Position numbers and translations under genes: made by a program. A stretch of DNA of 64,000 nt from positions 1 to 64,000 of the forward strand of contig NZ_FZQY01000009.1 of the NCBI RefSeq assembly GCF_900199585.1, read 5' to 3'. The notes below the pieces were generated by a model. The model worked only from the letters and a program-made list of their open reading frames with translations. It made no database searches and had not been told where the DNA came from. The stretch is from Helicobacter sp. 'house sparrow 1' (GTDB lineage: Bacteria; Campylobacterota; Campylobacteria; Campylobacterales; Helicobacteraceae). The stretch's first letter is position 1, and each line of letters starts with the position of its first letter. Of the stretch, positions 1-12,969 are shown piece by piece.

Positions 1-248
1 CAATGAATTAAATAATATAAACATTTAAAATCATCAACAAATACAAGATTATAAACTTTCTTTTAATATAGAAGCTAATCCATTTAAATCAAGAAATTCC
101 TTCCTAATTCAACTAAGTAAAAACCATCTTATTATTAAAAACTAGTTAGTTTTTAGATTAATCTGCACTAATTGGATTAAAAAAATCAATAAAATGATCT
201 AAAAAAATAAACTTAAAGCAAATCATAAAAATAAAATAATTAGTGATT
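1..248. other. AT-rich stretch without recognisable gene
   Basis: No open reading frame, tRNA or clear regulatory site is visible. The stretch lies beyond the 3' end of the leftward rRNA operon and probably belongs to the spacer before the next gene outside the window. Confidence 0.6.
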
Positions 249-272
249 AAAAAAGATTGAATTTGAAGTCTT
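249..272 (-). terminator. weak candidate terminator of the rRNA operon
   Basis: On the minus strand, just after 5S, an imperfect short stem (AAGAcTT paired with AAtCTT) is followed by a run of six T. The stem is AT-only with one mismatch, so this is a weak call. No better terminator is visible before the window edge. Confidence 0.25.
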
Positions 273-287
273 AAAGAAGTTTTCCCC

Positions 288-405
288 AACCCTGCATCGA
301 CCTACATTCCCACACCTGAAAGGTGCAGTATTATCAGCGAAGAGGAGCTTAACTGCCAGGTTCGGAATGGAGCTGGGTGTTTCCTCCTCTCTATAGACAC
401 AAGGA
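288..405 (-). rRNA. rrf: 5S ribosomal RNA
   Basis: Read on the minus strand, the segment contains the typical 5S core (CCCAGCTCCATTCCGAACC, then GATAATACTGC and GTAGGTCGATGCAGGG) and is about 118 nt long. It lies about 130 nt downstream of the 23S 3' end, the last gene of the operon. Ends are estimated from the terminal helix and may be off by a few bases. Confidence 0.95.
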
Positions 406-503
406 AAAGGGAATTAAAAGTAAAATCTTTACTCTTAATTCCATCTTCCTAATGCTAGGAAAATCTCTCATTAAGCCTTTAGTAATAAAACTTCTTATAC
501 ACT

Positions 504-521
504 CAATAAGGCAGTGATAAC
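504..521. repeat. left arm of the inverted repeat flanking 23S
   Basis: CAATAAGGCAGTGATAAC is an exact reverse complement of 3489-3506 on the other side of 23S. Similarity continues inward with small gaps (AAATACTTAACTATTT against the TACTTAAACTATTTT version). In the transcript the arms can pair into a long stem enclosing 23S, the usual RNase III processing substrate in bacterial rRNA operons. The function is inferred from position and complementarity. Confidence 0.8.
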
Positions 522-536
522 AAATACTTAACTATT

Positions 537-3416
<2,880 letters not shown>

Positions 3417-3488
3417 GACATAAGATCTTACAAAAGTATCTTATTTCTTACTTTTAAAGTATAGATAAAATAGTTTAAGTATTCTAAA

Positions 3489-3506
3489 GTTATCACTGCC
3501 TTATTG
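3489..3506. repeat. right arm of the inverted repeat flanking 23S
   Basis: Exact 18-nt reverse complement of 504-521, about 75 nt upstream of the 23S 5' end in the spacer between tRNA-Ala and 23S. Together they would form the 23S precursor stem. Confidence 0.8.
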
Positions 3507-3642
3507 AATGTATATTCACTAAAGCAGAATAATTGTAGTCTTATTACTATATTCATAGGCTTAACAATAATAAATTAAAAAACACTTAGGCTTAGCCTAA
3601 TATAAAATCTAAAGTTTTAGATCTTATATTAAGCCAAAACTA

Positions 3643-3718
3643 TGGTGGAGAATAGCGGGATCGAACCGCTGACCTCCTGCGTGCAAAGCAGGCGCTCTCC
3701 CAGCTGAGCTAATTCCCC
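3643..3718 (-). tRNA. tRNA-Ala (anticodon TGC)
   Basis: The minus strand reads GGGGAATTAGCTCAGCTGGG to a TTCGATCCC T-arm and ends in an encoded CCA. The anticodon loop CTTTGCACG places TGC in the anticodon. Length is 76 nt. It sits in the 16S-23S spacer, three bases downstream of tRNA-Ile. Confidence 0.98.
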
Positions 3719-3721
3719 TAA

Positions 3722-3798
<77 letters not shown>

Positions 3799-3842
3799 CT
3801 ACAATGACTAACATTTTACATCTTGATGCTAATCTCTGAAAA

Positions 3843-3864
3843 CTAAGCAAGAGTTAAAGTCTTT
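3843..3864. repeat. left arm of the inverted repeat flanking 16S
   Basis: CTAAGCAAGAGTTAAAGTCTTT is the reverse complement of 5571-5593 with one extra base in the right arm. Imperfect complementarity extends outward on both sides for roughly 35 more bases (3808-3842 against 5594-5630). This matches the long stem that encloses 16S in the primary transcript and is cut by RNase III. The role is inferred. Confidence 0.75.
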
Positions 3865-3912
3865 AATTTTTACTACTCTATCAAGATAAACAAATATCTT
3901 GATGTTTCTCTA

Positions 3913-5412
<1,500 letters not shown>

Positions 5413-5570
5413 AAATTTATGAAAGCTTAATTCCTGAACTCTTAGCTCTCTTTATCACAAGTTTAAACTTAAAATTAAGTATAAACAGAGTTGTATAAAT
5501 TAACACTAAGAGTTTAAGTCTTATCTTTTTATATATAATATAGGTTAATATTTTTAAAGTAAAAACCTAA

Positions 5571-5593
5571 AAAGACTTAAAACTCTTGCTTAG
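5571..5593. repeat. right arm of the inverted repeat flanking 16S
   Basis: Pairs with 3843-3864. It lies about 160 nt upstream of the 16S 5' end, within the presumed leader transcript. Confidence 0.75.
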
Positions 5594-5736
5594 ATTTCAA
5601 AGATCATTACCAAAATAAAATGCTAACTAATTCAATACTAAATAAATAGCTTTACTTTGAGTAAAAGAACAACCTAAAATGTTTCAAAGCAAGTTTCTAA
5701 CGCCTGCCTCAATTTAGGAAGTAGAATGATACAAAC

Positions 5737-5806
5737 TTTATACTTAAAGTAAGCTTAATAATCTAAAAAATTGCAAGAAAATTAAAAAAATAATTAGAAA
5801 TGTCAA
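5737..5806 (-). promoter_or_regulatory. candidate rRNA operon promoter region
   Basis: On the minus strand a TATAAA hexamer at 5742-5737 follows T-rich DNA, as is usual for epsilonproteobacterial housekeeping promoters, which lack a strong -35. TTGACA (5806-5801) lies further upstream but is not correctly spaced for this hexamer. A start near 5730 would put both arms of the 16S stem in the transcript. No experimental support. Confidence 0.4.
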
Positions 5807-5830
5807 AATAGAAGAGAGCTAGGTGGTGTT

Positions 5831-6060
5831 TTATAAGAATATATAAGAATATATAAGAATATATAAGAATATATAAGAATATATAAGAATATATAAGAAT
5901 ATATAAGAATATATAAGAATATATAAGAATATATAAGAATATATAAGAATATATAAGAATATATAAGAATATATAAGAATATATAAGAATATATAAGAAT
6001 ATATAAGAATATATAAGAATATATAAGAATATATAAGAATATATAAGAATATATAAGAAT
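5831..6060. repeat. tandem array, 23 copies of a 10-bp unit
   Basis: The unit ATATAAGAAT is repeated head to tail: 22 perfect copies from 5841 to 6060 and a first copy (5831-5840) differing only at its first base. There is no spacer, so it is not a CRISPR. It lies just upstream of the presumed rRNA promoter and downstream of the gene at 6125-7015. The 10-bp period is close to one helical turn, so T/A steps recur on the same DNA face, which could cause bending or easy melting. Copy number is likely to vary between isolates by slippage. Function unknown. Confidence 0.95.
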
Positions 6061-6105
6061 TGGAGAAATTTAGATAATGAGTTGGGTTGGTAAGTTATGG
6101 GTGAT

Positions 6106-6124
6106 AAAAAAAAAGGGGGGGGGG
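6106..6124. repeat. homopolymer pair A9 then G10
   Basis: Nine A (6106-6114) run into ten G (6115-6124), directly abutting the stop codon of the leftward gene at 6125. On that gene's mRNA this is C10 then U9 right after UAA. Poly-G/C tracts of this length are slippage-prone and often drive phase variation in Helicobacter and Campylobacter, but here the tract is outside the reading frame. Confidence 0.95.
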
Positions 6125-7015
6125 TTATTTTTTATTTAACAAGGGTTTTTTCACGATACTCTTAATGTTATCAATAAGATTATCCTGAAATATTTTACAA
6201 TCTTTCTTATCCCAAGTGGATAGTTCAAAGTCAGCCTGAAGACTGCACAAAAAGCTTTTAATAAAATTATCACTTACTACAACTGGATCTTTACTATACC
6301 CTGTAAGAGTATAAAGGCCTACAAAATGATTCTTAGAATCAAAAAATGGCTTTCCAAGCTCTTTTTGAAGATCTAATTTCTGTTCTATAGTATAGGCATA
6401 AAAAATATCTTGCTTAAAATTTTCATCAAAATAAGTAACTTTCTTTGCCTTTGAGATTTTTCCTACACTAAAACTATATTGTTTTTTTATTGTTGGATAG
6501 AAAAAATCAACTGTATTAAAATACTGAATCTTCTCTACGACATAAGTGCCTACGCGATATAAAAAAGGGTTAATTGCATAAAGATCATAAATTCTCTTGT
6601 GATAAAAACTTTGTGGTCTCTCCTCACAGTAATCATCTGTATACCCTACTGTTTTTAATAAAGCTAAACCTTTTTGTTTATCAATAGCTCGAACCTGTAA
6701 CTTAGCAATACAAATTAATGGCTTAGCACTATCATCCTGCATCTTTACATAAACACTCTTGGGATATTTTTCTTGATTATTGACAACTTGTGAAGCTGTA
6801 AGAAAATAACCATTTCTTAATAAGACAGCATAACCCTGTGTAATACTACCATCATCAAAATAAGATACAAGCATACCAACTGAATGTATCCAAGAGGTGC
6901 GTTTATGAGAATCTTCTAAAAAATTCTTCTTAACAAAGCCCTCTTGAGAATGTTCCACATCTTCTGAAGCTAATAAAACAACACTGCTAAAAATAATGTA
7001 GAACAAAAATTTCAA
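6125..7015 (-). CDS. secreted trypsin-fold protein lacking the catalytic triad
   Basis: 296 residues with an N-terminal signal peptide (about residues 1-16, ending LLAS). The region from about 45 to 245 follows the layout of trypsin-like/DegP-type proteases: GYFLTASQVV around 69-78, KGLALLK at 115-121 and LGKPFFDSKNHFVGLYT from 220. At the triad positions the usual His is Gln76, the usual Asp before LALLK is Gly116, and the GNSGGP serine motif has become GKP. It is probably a binding or structural protein and not a protease. The start is TTG at 7015; no in-frame ATG would keep the signal peptide. It diverges from ppiA and ends against a C10 tract. The fold assignment is by pattern only. Confidence 0.7.
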   Translation of the reverse strand: MKFLFYIIFSSVVLLASEDVEHSQEGFVKKNFLEDSHKRTSWIHSVGMLVSYFDDGSITQGYAVLLRNGYFLTASQVVNNQEKYPKSVYVKMQDDSAKPLICIAKLQVRAIDKQKGLALLKTVGYTDDYCEERPQSFYHKRIYDLYAINPFLYRVGTYVVEKIQYFNTVDFFYPTIKKQYSFSVGKISKAKKVTYFDENFKQDIFYAYTIEQKLDLQKELGKPFFDSKNHFVGLYTLTGYSKDPVVVSDNFIKSFLCSLQADFELSTWDKKDCKIFQDNLIDNIKSIVKKPLLNKK

Positions 7016-7106
7016 AATCTCTCTCGCTTAAAATACAAAATTAGACTAAACATCCAAATATTAGGTAGAATTCTATCATATTAACCTACCAAACAAAGGA
7101 ACAAAT

Positions 7107-7601
7107 ATGTCTGAACTAAAAATTTATGATATAGATAATAAAGAACTAGAAAAGTTACAATATTCAAAAATTCATACAAATAGAGGTGTAATTACACTAA
7201 AACTATTCCCAAATGAAGCTCCTCAAACTGTTACTAACTTTGCTACTTTAGCAAATCAAGGATTTTATAACAATCTAAAATTTCATCGTGTGATTCCGGA
7301 TTTTGTTGCACAGGGTGGATGCCCAAATGGTATTGGCACTGGTGGGCCTGGTTATCGCATAAAATGTGAGGTCGCAGGAAATCCACACAAACATATTAAA
7401 GGTGCATTATCCATGGCACATGCTGGTAGAGATACAGGCGGTAGTCAATTCTTTATTTGTTTTTCCAGTTTTCCACATTTAGACGGAGAACATACAGTCT
7501 TTGGTCAAATTGATTCCCAAGATCAAGAAAGTATGAATGTTTTAGATTCTATCAAGCAAAACGATGTGATAGAAAAAATTGAAATTTTTGAAAAACTCTA
7601 A
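7107..7601 (+). CDS. ppiA: peptidyl-prolyl cis-trans isomerase, cyclophilin type
   Basis: 164 residues, a complete single-domain cyclophilin that catalyses proline isomerisation during folding. Signatures visible: [13 protein letters not shown] (active-site Arg and Phe), the GTGGPGY loop, [16 protein letters not shown] and the [13 protein letters not shown]-terminal strand. There is no signal peptide, so it is cytoplasmic. Start ATG with AAAGGA about 6 nt upstream. Its stop overlaps the start of the next small ORF by one base (TAATG), suggesting a coupled operon with the ORF at 7601 and the DUF455 gene. Divergent from the trypsin-fold gene. Confidence 0.95.
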   Translation: MSELKIYDIDNKELEKLQYSKIHTNRGVITLKLFPNEAPQTVTNFATLANQGFYNNLKFHRVIPDFVAQGGCPNGIGTGGPGYRIKCEVAGNPHKHIKGALSMAHAGRDTGGSQFFICFSSFPHLDGEHTVFGQIDSQDQESMNVLDSIKQNDVIEKIEIFEKL

Positions 7602-7696
7602 TGATGCAGGACTTCAAAAGCCTTATTGCTGAGATTATTGTCTTTGGAATTTTATTTCTTATACTTGTTATTTATCGCTCGAGGTTAAAAAAATGA
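7601..7696 (+). CDS. 31-residue single-span membrane microprotein
   Basis: Reads ATG ATG CAG GAC to AAA AAA TGA, 31 codons. About residues 8-24 form one hydrophobic segment (LIAEIIVFGILFLILVI), followed by a basic tail YRSRLKK, so the tail probably faces the cytoplasm. The first ATG overlaps the ppiA stop (TAATG) and its TGA overlaps the next start (ATGA), giving a gap-free three-gene chain with likely coupled translation. It has no Shine-Dalgarno of its own and I do not recognise a family. The precise fit between neighbours and the membrane-span composition argue for a real gene. Confidence 0.6.
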   Translation: MMQDFKSLIAEIIVFGILFLILVIYRSRLKK

Positions 7697-8493
7697 ACTA
7701 TTTTTACACACTTGAGCAAATTCTCTTTGCAAATAATCCAAAAACAAAAGTCTCTAGATTTAAAAATTTTTATGATAATTTTTTATCCAGAAAAGTTATT
7801 TTTGAAGAAAATTTTGTAGCAAAAGTCCAAAATCAACCAAGCTATTATGATTTCTGTAAAATTGTTCATCCCACAAGAATCAGAAGACCAAAGCTATTAA
7901 ATAGTGAAATTGCTCTTGCAAAAATAATTCATTCAATTGCCCATATTGAATACAGTGCGATAGATTTAGCACTTGATGCAAGCTATCGTTTTGCAAATCT
8001 ACCATTACAATATTATAAGGATTGGTTAGAGGTTGCTAATGAGGAGATTGAGCATTTCTTATTAATGGAATCTGTACTAAATGAACTTGGATTTCAATAC
8101 GGTGATTTTCCCGTGCATCAAAATTTATTTGATGCAATGCAAGCCACTAACCATTCTCTTTCACACAGAATGGGACTTGTTCATCGCGCGCTAGAGGCAA
8201 ATGGTCTTGATGCCAATCCCTTTGTTTTACAAAAAATCCATCAATCTACACATTCTGCAAAAAATAAGATTATTGAAGCCTTAAATATTATCTTAAATGA
8301 TGAAATTACTCATGTAGGCAAGGGAAATATATGGTGGAATTATAGCAAGCACAAGGATGAAGACTTCTTTAAGCTTCTTACTCATTATAAACATCTCCTT
8401 TCAACAAGTAAAGTCTTAAATACAGAAGCAAGAATAAAGGCAGGTTATACACTCCAAGAGCTAGAGTTTCTTAAACAAAATTATGCAAGTTGA
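7693..8493 (+). CDS. DUF455 ferritin-like protein
   Basis: 266 residues. The DUF455 family has a ferritin-like four-helix bundle. Candidate metal ligands are visible in SIAHIEYSAIDLALDA, NEEIEHFLLM and LNDEITHVGKGNIWW, with HSLSHRMGLVHRALEANGLD in the typical position. No enzyme activity has been firmly assigned to the family as far as I know; metal binding is inferred from the E/H motifs. The start overlaps the preceding microprotein by four bases. The 3' end overlaps convergent flgR by 13 bp. Confidence 0.85.
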   Translation: MNYFYTLEQILFANNPKTKVSRFKNFYDNFLSRKVIFEENFVAKVQNQPSYYDFCKIVHPTRIRRPKLLNSEIALAKIIHSIAHIEYSAIDLALDASYRFANLPLQYYKDWLEVANEEIEHFLLMESVLNELGFQYGDFPVHQNLFDAMQATNHSLSHRMGLVHRALEANGLDANPFVLQKIHQSTHSAKNKIIEALNIILNDEITHVGKGNIWWNYSKHKDEDFFKLLTHYKHLLSTSKVLNTEARIKAGYTLQELEFLKQNYAS

Positions 8494-9809
8494 TACTTTA
8501 TAATCTTATGTTTTAACACATCAATTTGCATTCCAAGCATCTGTGCGCTCTTTTCTACATCTCCATTGCAATCTCTTAGTACTTCAGCAATTAATTCGCT
8601 CTCAAGATTTGCAATTTTGTTTTCTTTCCTTTTTGCCTGCTTTGGTTCCAAAAATAAATCTTGGGCCTTTATTTCCTCACCCTCACTTAAGATTACAGCT
8701 CTTTCAACTACCGAAAGCAATTCTCTGATATTTCCATACCATTCATACGCTTCCATCGCCTTTTTTGCCTCACTAGAAAAAACTTTTTTATCAAAACCAT
8801 ATTGTGCTATAACCTCCTGAAGTTTCCACTCTGCTAGAGGCAAAATTTCTTCCTTTCTCTCTCTAAGTGGTGGAATTTGTATTGGAATGGTTTGGAGTCT
8901 AAAAAATAAATCTTCTCTAAACTCCTTGTCTTGTATTTTCTGATCTATATTTACATTGGTGGCAGAAATAAATCTCACATCAATTTTAATGCTTTTAGAA
9001 CTTCCCAACCTTACAATTTCTTTTTCCTGTATGGCTCGTAATAATTTTGCTTGCAATCCTAATGGCATTTCTCCGATTTCATCTAAAAAAATACTCCCAC
9101 CATTTGCCATTTCAAATAATCCAGCTTTTGGACTTGTAGCATCAGTAAAAGCACCCTTTTCATAGCCAAATAATTCAGATTCTAATAAATGCTCTGGAAT
9201 TGCTGCCATATTGATTGCAATAAATGGTGCATGAGATCTTGGGGAATTTTTATGAATAAAATTTGCAAAGACCTCCTTCCCCACACCACTTTGTCCTAGC
9301 AATAAAACACTAGCATCTGTCTGTGCTGCTTTAAAGGCAATTTTTTTTGCGGTATCTAAGGCTTGTGAATTTGCAACAAAAAATTCTTTTTTTTCTTTAG
9401 TTTTTACATTTTTTTTAGGGCTAGTATTTGCCTCTTTTGTAGGCTGTGCTTTTTTAAACTCTAGGAGTTTTTGTGTCCTTAAAATAGCCTCCAATAAAAG
9501 CTCAGGCTCAAATGGTTTTTGAAAAAAGTCTTTTACCCCCAAGCGTATCGATTCTACTGCTTTATTTAATGTTGCATTGCCAGTAATAACAATAGCCTCA
9601 TATTTTCCATCCAAGTGGCGTAAAAACTCCAAGCCATCCATTTGAGGCATATTAATATCTGTAATCACTAAATCAAAAGTATCATCAAGGACTTTAAGCG
9701 CATCCTTTGGATTTTTAAAAGTAACAATAGAAAATTCCTTTACATCGGCAAAAAATAGCTCAAGACTTTTACGCATATTAATATCATCTTCTACAATCGC
9801 TACCTTCAT
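8481..9809 (-). CDS. flgR: sigma-54 response regulator of flagellar genes
   Basis: 442 residues in NtrC order: receiver domain 1-120 with phosphoacceptor Asp51 (ITDINMP) and acidic pocket EDD at 7-9, then a linker and an AAA+ domain with Walker A GQSGVGKE and the sigma-54 contact loop GYEKGAFTDA. The C-terminus is Fis-like (from LESELIAEVLRDCNGDVEKS). In Helicobacter and Campylobacter FlgR with FlgS activates RpoN-dependent middle and late flagellar genes. H. pylori FlgR lacks a DNA-binding domain; here the helix-turn-helix is present but its recognition helix (MQIDVLKHKIIKY) is atypical. Start ATG with AAGGAG; overlaps the upstream gene by 4 bp. Confidence 0.92.
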   Translation of the reverse strand: MKVAIVEDDINMRKSLELFFADVKEFSIVTFKNPKDALKVLDDTFDLVITDINMPQMDGLEFLRHLDGKYEAIVITGNATLNKAVESIRLGVKDFFQKPFEPELLLEAILRTQKLLEFKKAQPTKEANTSPKKNVKTKEKKEFFVANSQALDTAKKIAFKAAQTDASVLLLGQSGVGKEVFANFIHKNSPRSHAPFIAINMAAIPEHLLESELFGYEKGAFTDATSPKAGLFEMANGGSIFLDEIGEMPLGLQAKLLRAIQEKEIVRLGSSKSIKIDVRFISATNVNIDQKIQDKEFREDLFFRLQTIPIQIPPLRERKEEILPLAEWKLQEVIAQYGFDKKVFSSEAKKAMEAYEWYGNIRELLSVVERAVILSEGEEIKAQDLFLEPKQAKRKENKIANLESELIAEVLRDCNGDVEKSAQMLGMQIDVLKHKIIKYQLA

Positions 9810-10468
9810 TTTTTCTCCTTAAAAACCTTAATAATTAAAAAACCATTCTGTAGAGAGACCCTAACCCATTTAGGTGGTAAAACTAGTAGTGTCTTACTCT
9901 GTGCCATATTTTGATTTGAAAAACCATCATCTCTTATTTTTACCCCACTTTTATAGAGGCAATCTAGCACTTCATCTTTATGGCTCCATAACAACTCTTT
10001 TAAAAGTATATCTAAAACATCAGGCACCTCAATATCATCGCTCAAGAAAATATCTACACTACATTGATAATCTAAAACCATATTTTTTTTCATGGTTCTT
10101 AGGGGTTCTGAAATATTATATTTTTCACCCTGTGGGATCTGATTATTTAAGAGAAATTTATAGGAAATAATAAAATCTTTTTCAAAAATAGGTTCGGGCT
10201 TTAAAACCAAATCAGGAACTTTAAGAGAGGTTGGATTAATTTGAGGAATCAAAGGTTCTTTTGGAGGCTCCAAAAGATATTTTTTTTGTAAGGGAGCTTC
10301 AAATAAAAACCTCGGTGGATCAAAAGGCTCAGTAGCCAATAACTCTTCTTTGCCTTGATTAATATTAAATAACAAAGAGTCGCTACTTTGAATCGTATCT
10401 AGATTCTGCGCCCCTGTGTCACTAGTAAAGAAATAAATTGTAAGAAAAAGGAAAAAAATCTTTTTCAA
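9806..10468 (-). CDS. secreted protein of unknown function (HP0702-like position)
   Basis: 220 residues with an N-terminal signal peptide (MKKIFFLFLTIYFFTSDTGA). The middle is proline-rich (EPFDPPRFLFEAP, LLEPPKEPLIPQ) and the C-terminal half has no motif I recognise. It lies between gyrA and flgR, the position of HP0702 in H. pylori, which supports a conserved gene. The start is TTG at 10468, two bases after the gyrA stop, with only a distant purine-rich site; it looks translationally coupled to gyrA. Its stop overlaps the flgR start (ATGA). Confidence 0.7.
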   Translation of the reverse strand: MKKIFFLFLTIYFFTSDTGAQNLDTIQSSDSLLFNINQGKEELLATEPFDPPRFLFEAPLQKKYLLEPPKEPLIPQINPTSLKVPDLVLKPEPIFEKDFIISYKFLLNNQIPQGEKYNISEPLRTMKKNMVLDYQCSVDIFLSDDIEVPDVLDILLKELLWSHKDEVLDCLYKSGVKIRDDGFSNQNMAQSKTLLVLPPKWVRVSLQNGFLIIKVFKEKK

Positions 10469-10469
10469 A

Positions 10470-12938
10470 TTACATCAAATCCTCTTCCTCACCATTCTCT
10501 TCTTGATCTTTTGGGCAAGTACTTGCATATGCTACCTTTTCTCCTGCAACATTTACAATTTTTACTCCACTTGTATTGCGACCTGCCTCACGGATTGCTT
10601 CTGTATCAACTCGTATCATTTTACCGCTTGTTGTTAGCACCATTAAATCCATATCTTCATCTTTCACATTAATAACACTTACAAGTTTTCCTGTTTTAGC
10701 AGTAAGCTTCATTGCAATTACACCCTTACCTGCACGACTTTGTAATCGATATGCACCAACTGTTGTTTGCTTGCCTATACCCTGCTCACTCACTGTTAAT
10801 AATTTATCACTTTCTGATTTTATGGTAGTTGCACCAATTACATAATCATTATTTTCTTTAAATCTAATCCCTGTTACTCCTCTTGCAACCCTTCCAATCT
10901 CTCTAACATCATTCACATCAAAGCGAATACACATTCCTTGATATGTTGCAATAAATAATTCTCTAACCTCTGATGTAATAATGCTTGCTGTTACCAATTC
11001 ATCATCTTCATCAAGATTAATAGCCCTAACTCCAACACTTCTAATATTGCTATATTCTCTTAGATTTGTGCGCTTTACAATACCATTTTTTGTAAAGAAT
11101 ACTAAGGATTTATCCTCATTAAAGTCCCTAGTTGTAATTGTCGCCATAATCTTTTCATCACTAGATAGTTGAATGAGATTCACAACAGCTTTTCCAATAG
11201 CTGTTCTTCCAGCCTCTGGAATCTTATAAACTTTTAGCCAATAAAGCTGTCCTTTATTAGTAACAAACATAATCGTATCATGAGTATCTGCTACAAAGAA
11301 TGATTGGATAAAATCATCATCATGTGTATTGCCACTTATTTTTCCCTTTCCTCCACGATTTTGCTTTTCATAGATCTTTAATGGAACACGCTTTACATAA
11401 CCACGATGACTCATTGTAACCACAACTTGTTCATTTGGAATAAGATCCTCTGCTTCTATACTCTCATAATCTTCTTCAATCTCTGTTAGCCTTTGGGTAG
11501 AAAATTTCTCTTTAATTTCTAATAATTCTTCCTTAATAATTTCTTTTAATCTATCCTCACTACGCAAAATCTTATTTAATGCTTCAATTTGAGCTAAGAG
11601 CTCTAGATACTCCTGCTCTATTTTATCTCTCTCTAATCCTGTAAGACGTTGCAAGCGCATTTCTAAAATCGCTTTGCTCTGCAACTCGCTCAAAGAGAAT
11701 CTTTCCATTAGTCCATTTTTTGCTTCTTCTGTATCCTTGCTTGCACGAATTAAAGCAATGACTTCATCAATATGATCTAATGCTATCTTTAATCCCTCTA
11801 ATATATGTGCCCTTTCTTTGGCCTTTTCAAGCTCAAAAATAGTGCGACGAATCACTACTGTTTTTCTATGGGAGATAAAAATATTTAATAATTCTAGTAG
11901 GGTAAAAATTTTGGGTTCTTTGTTGTTAATTGCAAGCAAAATGATTCCAAAAGTTGTTTCCATTGCAGTAGATTTATATAAGTGATTTAACACAATTTCA
12001 CTCATTGCCTCGCGCTTTAGTTCAATAACAACTCTAATTCCCTCTCTATCAGATTCATCCCTAACCTCTGAAATCCCCTCAATCACTTTTTCTTTTGCAA
12101 GTTCTGAGATTTGCTCAACCAATCTCGCCTTATTTACTTGATAAGGAACCTCATCTATCACAATCACATCACGCGTTTTTGTTTTTTCTATATGCACCTT
12201 TGCACGAACTTTAATTCTACCTCTACCTGTACTATAAGCATCCCTAATACCTTGTTTTCCAAAAATAATTCCACCTGTTGGAAAATCTGGTCCTTCAATA
12301 AATTGAAGCAACTCATCAACACTTGCTTCTTTATTATCAATTACATAGATTGTAGCATCAATAATTTCATCAATCCGATGAGGAGGAATTGAGGTTGCCA
12401 TACCAACGGCAATACCATTTGAGCCATTAACTAAAAGATTTGGGATTCTGCTTGGTAGAACATCTGGTTCTTTTAGAGTATCATCATAATTTGGAACAAA
12501 ATCAACAGTATCTTTGTCTAGATCTCTAAGAATTTCCTCACTTGCTCGAGTCATTCTTGCTTCTGTATAACGCATTGCAGCAGCATTATCCCCATCAATT
12601 GAACCAAAATTTCCTTGTCCATCTACTAGTTCTAGACGCATAGAAAAATCTTGAGCCATTCTAACAAGTGCATCATAAACTGCTGTATCACCATGTGGAT
12701 GATACTTACCTATCACATCCCCCACAATTCTTGCACTCTTCTTATAAGCAACTCTAGAGGTTACTCCTAATTCATTCATTGCATACAAAATTCTACGATG
12801 CACAGGCTTTAGACCATCTTTTGCATCAGGCAATGCACGACCAATGATAACACTCATTGAATAATCAAGATAACTCTCCTTAATAGAATCATCAATATTT
12901 ACATCAACCACACTAGTATTATCTAACAAATTGTCCAT
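10470..12938 (-). CDS. gyrA: DNA gyrase subunit A
   Basis: 822 residues from the ATG at 12938. Contains the breakage-reunion domain with catalytic Tyr124 (AAMRYTEAR) and the C-terminal beta-pinwheel with a gyrase box (QNRGGKGK). With GyrB it introduces negative supercoils. The quinolone-resistance region reads [16 protein letters not shown]: Thr85 and Asp89 match the susceptible C. jejuni type. A TTG 18 nt upstream also opens the frame, but the presumed -10 (TAGAAT, 12964-12969) would start transcription at about that base, and family N-termini align with MDNLL. Followed by the HP0702-like gene and flgR. Confidence 0.97.
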   Translation of the reverse strand: MDNLLDNTSVVDVNIDDSIKESYLDYSMSVIIGRALPDAKDGLKPVHRRILYAMNELGVTSRVAYKKSARIVGDVIGKYHPHGDTAVYDALVRMAQDFSMRLELVDGQGNFGSIDGDNAAAMRYTEARMTRASEEILRDLDKDTVDFVPNYDDTLKEPDVLPSRIPNLLVNGSNGIAVGMATSIPPHRIDEIIDATIYVIDNKEASVDELLQFIEGPDFPTGGIIFGKQGIRDAYSTGRGRIKVRAKVHIEKTKTRDVIVIDEVPYQVNKARLVEQISELAKEKVIEGISEVRDESDREGIRVVIELKREAMSEIVLNHLYKSTAMETTFGIILLAINNKEPKIFTLLELLNIFISHRKTVVIRRTIFELEKAKERAHILEGLKIALDHIDEVIALIRASKDTEEAKNGLMERFSLSELQSKAILEMRLQRLTGLERDKIEQEYLELLAQIEALNKILRSEDRLKEIIKEELLEIKEKFSTQRLTEIEEDYESIEAEDLIPNEQVVVTMSHRGYVKRVPLKIYEKQNRGGKGKISGNTHDDDFIQSFFVADTHDTIMFVTNKGQLYWLKVYKIPEAGRTAIGKAVVNLIQLSSDEKIMATITTRDFNEDKSLVFFTKNGIVKRTNLREYSNIRSVGVRAINLDEDDELVTASIITSEVRELFIATYQGMCIRFDVNDVREIGRVARGVTGIRFKENNDYVIGATTIKSESDKLLTVSEQGIGKQTTVGAYRLQSRAGKGVIAMKLTAKTGKLVSVINVKDEDMDLMVLTTSGKMIRVDTEAIREAGRNTSGVKIVNVAGEKVAYASTCPKDQEENGEEEDLM

Positions 12939-12963
12939 CTCTCTATTACTCTCCAAAAATTTA

Positions 12964-12969
12964 ATTCTA
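12964..12969 (-). promoter_or_regulatory. -10 box of gyrA
   Basis: TAGAAT on the minus strand, overlapping the dgkA stop codon. The predicted start is near 12957, leaving a leader of about 19 nt with GGAG before the gyrA ATG. This separates gyrA transcription from dgkA and argues against the TTG start at 12956. Confidence 0.5.

Noticed and set aside
5831-6060. CRISPR array or coding repeat
   Set aside because: The units are 10 bp, contiguous and without unique spacers. No cas gene is near and stops interrupt coding use.
8543-9165. Plus-strand frames of 61-84 codons
   Set aside because: They are shadows of flgR on the opposite strand. The same holds for the other antisense frames within gyrA, nrfA, napA, metK, spoT, ftsZ and rpoD.
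12939-12956. gyrA start at TTG 12956
   Set aside because: The likely transcription start is at about the same base, and the ATG at 12938 fits family N-termini.
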